Assembly: GCA_013214275.1 (NCBI GenBank)
Contig: JABSPP010000063.1
Span: 1 to 8,252 of the forward strand
Origin: Flavobacteriaceae bacterium
GTDB lineage: Bacteria; Bacteroidota; Bacteroidia; Flavobacteriales; Flavobacteriaceae
Reading direction: 5' to 3'
DNA length: 8,252 nucleotides
Shown here: piece by piece, positions 1 to 5,832 of the stretch
How the letters are laid out: each line of letters begins with the position of its first letter
How positions within the stretch are numbered: the first letter of the stretch is position 1
Translations under genes and position numbers: made by a program
Notes under the pieces: generated by a model
Database searches by the model: none
What the model was told of the DNA's origin: nothing
The model's input: the letters and a program-made list of their open reading frames with translations, nothing else

Positions 1-84
1 TCCTACATGCGGTATGGGAGGTGTCGCTGGTGTTTGCATAGGGCATGCGTGCATATCGCCAATTTTTGCTGCGGGTTTACCCAT
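1..84 (-). CDS. PAAR-domain spike tip protein, N-terminal 28 codons only
   Basis: Reading leftward from the ATG at 82-84, the open frame runs off the window edge after 28 codons. It begins MGKPAAKIGDMHACPM and continues through TPATPPIPHVG. An AAKIGD-H-CP start followed by a PxPHVGG-type segment is the classic opening of PAAR proteins, the small zinc-binding cones that sharpen VgrG/gp5 spikes in T6SS, phages and eCIS (Pvc10 in Photorhabdus). His12 and Cys14 are candidates for the metal site. The gene starts 29 bp after the stop of the spike gene, which fits a protein that sits on the end of that spike. The upstream bases are AT-rich with no Shine-Dalgarno motif. The C-terminus, and any toxin extension on it, cannot be seen. 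Family assignment is confident despite the truncation. Confidence 0.88.
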   Translation of the reverse strand, partial: MGKPAAKIGDMHACPMQTPATPPIPHVG

Positions 85-113
85 TTTATTTTAATGATTG
101 ATTGTATTATTTT

Positions 114-1919
114 TTATCCAACTTTAGTAATAGCCTTTCCTTTGACACTAGCCACAGCCCCTGTAAGGTCTGTCTTTACTTTTCCTTCTAGAGTAAGTGT
201 GCTTTTAGCATTTACAGATACTTTAGCACCCTCAATTGTGGTGGAAGGTTTTCCATCTATGGTTACTCCTCCTCCACTACCTTCTAGAGTGGCTTTTTGA
301 CCTGATAAATTCAACGCTCCAGATGCTTTGATGGTAGCATCTTTTGTTTTTAGGTCAACCGCCTTACCACCACTAAGAACAATATTGTCAGCGGTAAGTG
401 TTATTGTATCTTTTGTCATACTTATCATGGTTGTACCATTTTTAAGTTGAAGCTCTTTCTTTACTTCATTGAGCAACACACTTCTTTTTTTCGTTTTGAT
501 CTCGATGGACTGCTCTTTTTTATCAAACTGGATATAGATATCTTTTTCTTCATTATGCGGTGCATAAATTGCTGTTTTTTCATTCATTTTGTCTTCAGCA
601 CTCTTTAAAGGTGTTAGTGCATTTTTGTTATTTAAGACTCCAAGGATAACCGCTTGCCGAGGGTCACTATTTAAAAAACCTAAAATTACTTCGTCGTTTA
701 CTTTCGGTCGAAACACTGCCCCTATTGAAAATAACGCCTGTCGTGCCCAAACTCCTTTTTTTCCTTCAACAATAGTCGCAACACTTACTTTTATTCTACT
801 TTGTTTGTCTGGATCTTGGTGAGCGGGAGCTATTACCTTTCCAATTTGTAAGCCTTGAATAGCGGGTAAAAGTCCAGCTGCAAGAGGGCTATGAAAATCA
901 TCTGACCGACTAAACCACCTTGGAGGCAACCCAAACTGTATAACCGTAGTCCATAGACCTTTGGCGATCTGATGTTGAACACCTGTAACCAGTATTTCTC
1001 CGTTAAAACGAGTGCTGATCCCCTTTAAGGTGACTGTCTGTAGAGGGTTGATGTTTTTACCTTTGCAAGAAACGGTACCTCTAATCATCGCCATACGCGA
1101 CTTTAAGTGTTGCGCCGATGCCCATGCTTTTAACTCTGGCTTCTCTAACTGACCATTACTCTGTAACTCGATAACTCCTAACTTGAGTGTCTCTGACACT
1201 TTTTTTGAAGTTAATACTCCTGTATTTTTAGGACTTACCGTTGCTTTTGCAGCTGCTTGTACAGATTTTTTTTCTTGATTTTTGTAATCCCATCCTATAC
1301 TTTTTACACTTGAAAACTGATAGCGAGCGTCAATTTCTCCTTTAAAGTTTTTTATATCTGTTCCATGAGTAAGCGTGTGTATTGACTTTTCTATTTTAGG
1401 TTTTTTAATATTTACTACTCCGTCTTTGACCGATACCAACATGCCTTGTATTTCAGCTCTCGACAGGGTAAAATCCCAATCTGTGCAATCATACTGCATC
1501 AAGTTTTTCTGGGTTTCTTCAAAGTTATCAATTGTTCCTGCATAGCCTTTTAATACGGTTTTTTTGAGGAAGTCAACTTCCTTTTCATTAGGTTTTGTAT
1601 AGCGACTTTTTCTAGCAATAGTAAGAGCAACGACTTTGTCTTTACATTCGAGTATCAATTTAGAAGATAAATCATCCAAAAGAACGCGATGCTTGATAAT
1701 AATTCCCTTAAAAATAGGCTCCTTATTGGCTATGACTTCAACTTCTTTCCCAGGATCAAATGTCCCTCTAGAACTTTCTTTAAAATCTTCTTGTGCTACA
1801 TTTCCATCTAGGATGGTGATACTAGCAGTAGGGATTTTATTTACATCTTTGTAAACGGTAACGTTGGCAAATTTTTTGTCCACCAAGGTGCCTTGTATTT
1901 TAATACTAAGATCAATCAT
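114..1919 (-). CDS. VgrG/Pvc8-like central spike protein
   Basis: A 601-residue protein built like eCIS spikes (Pvc8/Afp8) and phage gp27-gp5 fusions. Residues about 1-335 form the gp27-like hub; the segment KGLWTTVIQFGLPP (320-333) is a typical end of that region. Residues about 355-430 are the gp5-type OB fold, recognisable from IGKVIAPAHQDPDKQSRIKV and the NDEVILGFLNSDPRQAVILG stretch. Residues about 450-600 are short alternating strands rich in K, T, S, G and V, consistent with the trimeric beta-helix needle. No lysozyme domain is inserted. The protein would form a trimer under the tube and carry the PAAR tip encoded next. It starts 6 bp after the LysM gene stops, so the two are probably co-transcribed. 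No toxin domain is seen at the C-terminus. No SD motif precedes the ATG. Confidence 0.93.
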   Translation of the reverse strand: MIDLSIKIQGTLVDKKFANVTVYKDVNKIPTASITILDGNVAQEDFKESSRGTFDPGKEVEVIANKEPIFKGIIIKHRVLLDDLSSKLILECKDKVVALTIARKSRYTKPNEKEVDFLKKTVLKGYAGTIDNFEETQKNLMQYDCTDWDFTLSRAEIQGMLVSVKDGVVNIKKPKIEKSIHTLTHGTDIKNFKGEIDARYQFSSVKSIGWDYKNQEKKSVQAAAKATVSPKNTGVLTSKKVSETLKLGVIELQSNGQLEKPELKAWASAQHLKSRMAMIRGTVSCKGKNINPLQTVTLKGISTRFNGEILVTGVQHQIAKGLWTTVIQFGLPPRWFSRSDDFHSPLAAGLLPAIQGLQIGKVIAPAHQDPDKQSRIKVSVATIVEGKKGVWARQALFSIGAVFRPKVNDEVILGFLNSDPRQAVILGVLNNKNALTPLKSAEDKMNEKTAIYAPHNEEKDIYIQFDKKEQSIEIKTKKRSVLLNEVKKELQLKNGTTMISMTKDTITLTADNIVLSGGKAVDLKTKDATIKASGALNLSGQKATLEGSGGGVTIDGKPSTTIEGAKVSVNAKSTLTLEGKVKTDLTGAVASVKGKAITKVG

Positions 1920-1925
1920 GTTAAT

Positions 1926-2624
1926 TTAAGATTCAAGAGGTGGAAAAATAAGTTGTGTCCCTGGTTCTAAGGTTCTAAGACTCGTCAGTTGGTTGTGTGC
2001 AGCTACCTGCTTATAGTATTTGGCATCACCATAGATACGCTGGGTCATCAGCAGCAAGGTATCACCAGCCTGTACCGTTCTTCGATGTGTCATATCTGGA
2101 GAACTTTTATTTTGTTCTTTGAGCATGGTTTGAAAACTCTTGTACTCTTTAAATGCCACAGAAAGTTCTGCACGCAAAGGTTCTCCACTAGGTTTAAACT
2201 GAGTGTAAGTAATGTCTAACTGTGTAATCCGTCCTTTGAAAACACTGTCCTTGTTTTCTGCAAATGCCCCCCAGCAAATTTTGGTATATAAAGGTGGTTC
2301 GTGGGTGTCTGGCTGATAATCTATAGTATGTGCCTTAAAGCGACTAATTTGTTCATTTATAGGAGTACTAGCTGCATCTATCAATGACTCGTCCATATTG
2401 AATTTAAATTGGAGTTCAGTCGCTTTTGTATGATTCCATTGCATTTCACTACCGATTTTCCCAGCGTAATCTTCCTCACAATAAGTAGGGTAGTACGAGA
2501 TGCTCATACCCGATGGATTGAACTGCATAGTGAATAACTGATCTTTAACAGGGGTTTCCTCTTTTTTAAACCCTTGTACCGTTAATTTTACAAGTTCTCC
2601 AACGTTGGATGTTGATTTTGCCAT
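1926..2624 (-). CDS. Pvc7-like baseplate/tube-associated protein with C-terminal LysM
   Basis: A 232-residue protein of the CIS tube/Pvc7 (Afp7) type. Residues about 10-165 form the structural part: an MQFNPSGMSISY motif (33-44), a W-rich stretch, and a FKGRITQLDITYTQF segment followed by GEPLRAELSVAFKEY (147-161), which are typical of the family. Residues about 181-229 form a LysM domain (TVQAGDTLLLMTQRIYGD, then LEPGTQLIFPP). In phage gp53 and eCIS homologues such a LysM fold joins hub and tube parts inside the baseplate, rather than binding peptidoglycan. The gene lies between the DUF5908-like gene (19 bp) and the spike gene (6 bp), the same order as pvc6-7-8. The start is the only good ATG ahead of the conserved part. 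No signal peptide is visible. Confidence 0.9.
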   Translation of the reverse strand: MAKSTSNVGELVKLTVQGFKKEETPVKDQLFTMQFNPSGMSISYYPTYCEEDYAGKIGSEMQWNHTKATELQFKFNMDESLIDAASTPINEQISRFKAHTIDYQPDTHEPPLYTKICWGAFAENKDSVFKGRITQLDITYTQFKPSGEPLRAELSVAFKEYKSFQTMLKEQNKSSPDMTHRRTVQAGDTLLLMTQRIYGDAKYYKQVAAHNQLTSLRTLEPGTQLIFPPLES

Positions 2625-2643
2625 CTGATTGTCATTAAAATGA

Positions 2644-2877
2644 TTATCGTTCTGATTGATACTGTATTAACTCCAGTACTCTATCTACACATGCTTGAAC
2701 GAGCTTTTCATGCTCGTAGCTGCTTATATGTTTTGCAGCTGTCTGATTGTAAGTTCTTTTTGAGGTGTCCTGATCTGTGTCTTTATTGGATGTTTTCTGT
2801 TGATTAGGAACGCTAGAATCCCTAGAATTGGTCACCTTAGTGCTAATGGTAAATTCTCGTATAGTAAGTCCTGCCAT
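2644..2877 (-). CDS. Small DUF5908-type (Pvc6 position) eCIS protein
   Basis: A 77-residue polar protein. The first 16 residues (MAGLTIREFTISTKVT) form a short beta-prone segment. Residues about 17-50 are rich in S, N, T, D, Q and K and probably disordered. Residues about 53-75 form a helix, HEKLVQACVDRVLELIQ. An 'I-E/R-E-x-x-I' start joined through a variable linker to an 'LVxxCVxxVLEL' helix is the pattern I associate with DUF5908, found next to tube and LysM genes in Bacteroidota eCIS loci. It fills the place of pvc6. The function is not established; a tube or baseplate assembly accessory role is inferred only from its position. The gene starts 9 bp after the second tube gene ends and stops 19 bp before the LysM gene. 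Confidence 0.78.
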   Translation of the reverse strand: MAGLTIREFTISTKVTNSRDSSVPNQQKTSNKDTDQDTSKRTYNQTAAKHISSYEHEKLVQACVDRVLELIQYQSER

Positions 2878-2886
2878 GATTTTAAT

Positions 2887-3429
2887 TTATATTGATCCAA
2901 AAGCAGCATCAGAAGCTGTATCTGCAATAATAGTATCATAGACACTAAAATATTGATATTTCAATGTGATGGTTTCAATCATTACTTTCCCCTCTGTAGC
3001 ATCAAGAGGAGAAAAGTTCCACGCAATGGGATAAGCACCTACAACATACCAAGAGTATATAGGTACGCGATATTCGTTAAGCAGTGAAATAATAATATCA
3101 GTAGATTGTATTGGAGAGCCACTAACAGCATCTCTAATCCATAAATTACTTACAGGACTAAGAGCAGTGAGTCCTCGTTTTAATTTCAAATCATCGTATT
3201 TGTATTTGAGACTTGGACGTTCATGTACATAGGCTGCACCTCCTTCTTCAAGGGGCATTGTATCTGAAGTACTGCAACTAAGACCGCTTACCTCTTGAAA
3301 CATCATATCCATTGGAGAAGGATAGTCTGTAAAAATTACAGAAAAATGAAATCCTGATGGCGGGTGATTGCACACATGATTTAAAACATCTCCTGTAGTA
3401 TCTAAAAATTCATTAAACTCTTCAAACAT
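2887..3429 (-). CDS. Second gp19-like tube protein (Pvc5-like tube initiator)
   Basis: A 180-residue protein of the T4 gp19/CIS inner tube family. The diagnostic parts are GFHFSVIF (26-33), FQEVSGLSC (44-52), LKYKYDDLKLKRGLTALSP (54-75 region and after), and a C-terminal strand with IETITLKYQYFSVYD. The match to the tube gene upstream is clear in layout (F-x-V, F-EVSGL, LKKG/LKRG, W), but the sequence has diverged and has a longer front end. In PVC and Afp, the second tube protein (Pvc5/Afp5) forms the first layer joining tube to spike, so that role is likely here. The gene is separated from the main tube gene by 336 bp containing a terminator and a candidate promoter. It therefore appears to head the low-copy baseplate unit. 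No SD motif is seen before its ATG. Confidence 0.88.
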   Translation of the reverse strand: MFEEFNEFLDTTGDVLNHVCNHPPSGFHFSVIFTDYPSPMDMMFQEVSGLSCSTSDTMPLEEGGAAYVHERPSLKYKYDDLKLKRGLTALSPVSNLWIRDAVSGSPIQSTDIIISLLNEYRVPIYSWYVVGAYPIAWNFSPLDATEGKVMIETITLKYQYFSVYDTIIADTASDAAFGSI

Positions 3430-3477
3430 AGTATAAAATTAAATAAGGGTTTATATAGACTTTAGGTAATCTTTCTC

Positions 3478-3494
3478 AACAGCTCTTGGCTGTT
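3478..3494 (-). other. Stem-loop in the leader of the second tube gene
   Basis: AACAGC and GCTGTT form a perfect 6-bp inverted repeat around a 5-base loop. In the minus-strand RNA this hairpin would lie about 50 nt upstream of the start codon at 3429. It could protect the 5' end or affect translation. On the plus strand it is followed by five T, resembling a weak terminator, but no plus-strand gene ends here. The function is unknown. Confidence 0.3.
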
Positions 3495-3594
3495 TTTAAA
3501 ATCAAATAGAACTCCTAAACACCCTGTGATAGGATTTCCCCTAAAAGTATTTTCTTAAGTTTGACGACCAGTAAGATCCGTCTGTCTTGCAATC

Positions 3595-3625
3595 CAACTA
3601 TAAAATTTAAATTTTTGTATTCCAA
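3595..3625 (-). promoter_or_regulatory. Candidate Bacteroidota-type promoter for the baseplate/spike genes
   Basis: On the minus strand TTG (3625-3623) is followed, after 20 bases, by TATAGTTG (3602-3595). The Bacteroidota consensus is TTG, a spacer of about 17-23 bases, then TAnnTTTG; the downstream box differs at one fixed position. The same bases also read as TTGGAA, 17 bases, TATAGT, a fair sigma70-like pair. It lies just downstream of the tube terminator and about 165 bp upstream of the second tube gene, where a promoter would be needed to transcribe past the terminator. The region is very AT-rich, so a chance match is possible. Confidence 0.4.
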
Positions 3626-3698
3626 AAGATTAAAATAAAATTATCGAAATTCACTTTACAGTAGTATTTTAAAGATCGTTTTTTAAGGAACTCCTGAT

Positions 3699-3745
3699 AA
3701 AAACCCGTAGTATGCATAAGATTTTTCCATGACATACTACGAGTT
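3699..3745 (-). terminator. Intrinsic terminator after the main tube gene
   Basis: In the minus-strand RNA, AACUCGUAGUAUG pairs with CAUACUACGGGUU, a 13-bp stem with one U-G wobble and a perfect 9-bp core (CGTAGTATG/CATACTACG, 3706-3714 and 3733-3741). The stem is followed directly by a run of five T (3703-3699), the first two of which can also pair at the stem base. The loop is 18 nt and may contain a further 3-bp stem. It begins about 20 bp after the tube stop codon. It would stop most transcripts coming from the sheath and tube genes, and partial read-through could feed the baseplate genes. Confidence 0.75.
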
Positions 3746-3765
3746 AAAGGCTACTGTTCTCGGGG

Positions 3766-4245
3766 TTAACTTACAATTGTAATTCCTTCATGAGCCAGTT
3801 CCACAGACTCTACAGCCATTTCATTGGAACTTGCATTTAGATCGGGTGCTGTAAAACCTTTGACAAAGCAGTTGGTTATCTGCCATGTCATCACGGGCTC
3901 ACTAGCTTCATCTAACAGCGAAACGGTGATATCTCTTCGTTCGGCAGTTTGCATATTGGAAGTTGCAAACCATTCGTAAAGATGTAAGTCTGTCTTAAAT
4001 ACTCCTTTTTTTAGAGTAACATCTTCAAGATTTGTGATTCCCGGCATTTTGTAAACCTGTCCTTTGCTCATTCCGTGACGGTATTCAATAACATCGACGC
4101 TAGCGTTTAATCCGCTTACCTCAGTAAACACTCCTTCGTGGTCTCCAATGGTGACTTTGAAGTGAAAAACAGGAACTGGGTAAAATGTGGTATCGGTGAC
4201 TGATGCTCCATTTTCTGGAGCTGCTGTATTTGTTAAAGTTGACAT
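3766..4245 (-). CDS. Main inner tube protein (gp19/Pvc1-like)
   Basis: A 159-residue member of the T4 gp19/Hcp-like tube family, close to the usual eCIS tube length of about 150 residues. Key parts are FHFKVTIGDHEGVFTEVSGL (28-47), VIEYRHGMS (52-60), the LEDVTLKKGVFKTDLHLYEW stretch (about 72-91), DITVSLLDEASEPVMTWQI (104-122) and the final strand MAVESVELAHEGI. Hexameric rings of this protein should stack to form the rigid tube that the sheath drives out on contraction. The stop of the sheath gene lies 32 bp upstream and the terminator about 20 bp downstream, so sheath and tube probably share a transcript and high expression. This copy, rather than the second paralog, is taken as the main tube because it is shorter, more typical, and paired with the sheath. 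Confidence 0.93.
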   Translation of the reverse strand: MSTLTNTAAPENGASVTDTTFYPVPVFHFKVTIGDHEGVFTEVSGLNASVDVIEYRHGMSKGQVYKMPGITNLEDVTLKKGVFKTDLHLYEWFATSNMQTAERRDITVSLLDEASEPVMTWQITNCFVKGFTAPDLNASSNEMAVESVELAHEGITIVS

Positions 4246-4277
4246 AATTATTTATTTTTTATGATTACTAAAAATTT

Positions 4278-5666
4278 TTAAGACTGTTGTATAAAATGAG
4301 AAAATTTAAGGATAATGAATTCTGCAGGTCTAGAGGCCGCCAATCCAATTTCTACATTCATCTTACCTTCCAAAACATCTTGTGGGGTTACGGTACTTCC
4401 TAGACCTACGTTTACAAAGAATGCTTGGGCTGCACTGGCTCCTACCAATCCTCCAGCTTTCCAAATGCCTGTTAAGAAACTTTCTATCTGTGCTTTTACA
4501 CGAATATGGGTATTGGCATCATTGGCTTCAAATACTGCCCAAGAGGTACTTTTCTTAATGGATTCCTCTATATAATTAAAAAGCCTTCTTACTTGTATAT
4601 AACGCCACTCATTGCTATTGCCGTCCAGTGTACGCGCACCCCATACCAAGGTGCCCTTCCCTGTAAACGATCGGATAGCATTGATGGATTTTCCTGCATC
4701 AGTGTCAATATTAAGACTTGCTTGAGTCGCATCGGTAATTTTGACTGCTGGGGCTACCACGTTGTTTAGGGGGATATTGGCGGGCGCTTTCCAAACACCA
4801 CGATCTCTGTCTGTTTGGGCATATACTCCTGCAACAGCACCACTTGAAGGTACAGTCATCTTAAGCGTAGCGATTTTTTCAACAATCGCATTATAAAGCA
4901 ATTTATCTGAAGTTTTTAAACTGCTGAGAGTAGGATTCGTTGTAGTACCATCAACATCATGTGCAATTGTTTGAGAAGCTTCATCATATGAGTATACTAG
5001 ATTTGTCTTTACATCTGGATAATAGGCAGCTCCATACTGTAAATATTGAGCTACTTCTCTGCGAAATGTAGATGCATCACTGCTTGAATTACCAATATTT
5101 GTTTTAACATCCATAATGGTAAATCGATCTTGCAGTTTGTTACACTGTTCCAAAGCATCATTGTAGATCGTTAGGTCTGATAGCTCATAAGCATCTGGAA
5201 ATACAATTAATGTGGGCTCATCCTCTGCCGCTAATGTATCCAATCCTCCTTTTAATTTAGTATAAAGATCAGAGCTACTAACAGTGTAGTCTCCTATTGA
5301 AATTATATAGCAGGGCCCTCCACCATTTGCGAAGTACAGTTGCATACTTGCATACATAAAATTTTTAGAAGAACTTGGTAGAGTTACCGATATATTTCTG
5401 CTTTGCAGATCCCCACCGCCACTGCCGTCCTTGGTATCATCTACCTTTATGGTAAAAGTCTCATTTTTTCCTTTTCCAAAGTACTTTACATAATCGTTGA
5501 TGCTATTGACTTTGGTAGGAACTAGCTCAAGATCGTCTGCGGTTTCTTTTTCAGCCTTTTCGGTCAATCCAATAAAGGCTGGAATGGCAGTAGATACTGC
5601 CGCTACGGAAGGAGCTAATGTGGAGATTTCCTCTACATACACCCCAGGTGTTTGATAATTGCTCAT
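4278..5666 (-). CDS. Contractile sheath protein
   Basis: A 462-residue phage-tail-sheath-family protein. I chose the ATG at 5664-5666 because it gives MSNYQTPGVYVEEI, the near-universal sheath N-terminus that links neighbouring subunits; the frame stays open 29 codons upstream, but that extension has no sheath features. Further marks are YFANGGGPCYI (about 111-121), DRDRGVWKAPANIPL (about 285-299), RTLDGNSNEWRYIQVRR (about 345-361) and the C-terminal strand PAEFIILKFSHFIQQ (about 447-461), which completes the handshake. The middle (about 70-100 and 190-245) is the more variable outer domain. Only one sheath gene is present, unlike the three of PVC/Afp and as in MAC or AlgoCIS. Tube and sheath genes are adjacent (32 bp). 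No SD motif is seen; the upstream bases are almost pure A and T. Confidence 0.95.
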   Translation of the reverse strand: MSNYQTPGVYVEEISTLAPSVAAVSTAIPAFIGLTEKAEKETADDLELVPTKVNSINDYVKYFGKGKNETFTIKVDDTKDGSGGGDLQSRNISVTLPSSSKNFMYASMQLYFANGGGPCYIISIGDYTVSSSDLYTKLKGGLDTLAAEDEPTLIVFPDAYELSDLTIYNDALEQCNKLQDRFTIMDVKTNIGNSSSDASTFRREVAQYLQYGAAYYPDVKTNLVYSYDEASQTIAHDVDGTTTNPTLSSLKTSDKLLYNAIVEKIATLKMTVPSSGAVAGVYAQTDRDRGVWKAPANIPLNNVVAPAVKITDATQASLNIDTDAGKSINAIRSFTGKGTLVWGARTLDGNSNEWRYIQVRRLFNYIEESIKKSTSWAVFEANDANTHIRVKAQIESFLTGIWKAGGLVGASAAQAFFVNVGLGSTVTPQDVLEGKMNVEIGLAASRPAEFIILKFSHFIQQS

Positions 5667-5697
5667 AAATACAATATTTAAATTAATTAATAGGTTA

Positions 5698-5729
5698 CAA
5701 TAAATAATTGCAGTATTCTTTTTACTCAA
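5698..5729 (-). promoter_or_regulatory. Weak candidate promoter before the sheath gene
   Basis: On the minus strand TTG (5729-5727) is followed after 20 bases by TATTTATTG (5706-5698), one inserted base away from the Bacteroidota TAnnTTTG box. It would leave a short leader of about 25-30 nt before the sheath ATG at 5666. The position suits a strong structural gene, but the match is imperfect and the region is AT-rich. Confidence 0.25.
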
Positions 5730-5782
5730 TAGTTTCAGATAACTGCTCTGCACATACGTTTTAAAATATGTTGCTATTTGAA

Positions 5783-5801
5783 AAGACTCCTTTCTAGTCT
5801 T
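5783..5801 (-). terminator. Weak stem-loop between the 495-aa gene and the sheath gene
   Basis: AAGACT and AGTCTT form a perfect 6-bp inverted repeat with a 7-base loop. In minus-strand RNA the second arm runs into UUC, giving four U in a row. With only two G-C pairs the stem is marginal. It may reduce read-through from the upstream genes, or be a processing site, or mean nothing. Confidence 0.25.
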
Positions 5802-5832
5802 ACCAATTGATTAAAGAAAAAGAAATGACATG

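Larger units (their letters stand above)
3430..3765. other. 336-bp intergenic region between the two tube genes
   Basis: This is the longest gap between genes in the window. Reading in the direction of transcription, it holds a strong intrinsic terminator just after the tube gene (3699-3745), then a candidate promoter (3595-3625), and a perfect 6-bp stem-loop in the presumed leader (3478-3494). No intact gene is present. The minus strand has two adjoining short open stretches in different frames (3544-3597 and 3465-3542) whose joined translation looks protein-like. Neither has an ATG, and the first ends at a TAG. They could be a decayed gene, part of a dispersed repeat, or chance. The gap seems to separate the high-copy sheath/tube genes from the baseplate genes. 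Confidence 0.7.

Noticed and set aside
7..300. Plus-strand open frame of 97 codons
   Set aside because: It runs antisense across the PAAR and spike genes, both of which have clear family signatures; its translation has no recognisable features.
1926..2110. LysM domain as sign of a cell-wall hydrolase
   Set aside because: There is no catalytic domain and no signal peptide, and the gene lies between tube and spike genes, where LysM proteins are baseplate parts.
4315..4769. Plus-strand open frames opposite the sheath gene
   Set aside because: They are antisense shadows of the conserved sheath C-terminal domain.
5667..5753. In-frame 29-codon extension of the sheath gene to an upstream ATG
   Set aside because: The extension is a low-complexity hydrophobic/basic stretch over an AT-rich leader, and the inner ATG gives the conserved sheath start MSNYQTPGVYVEE.
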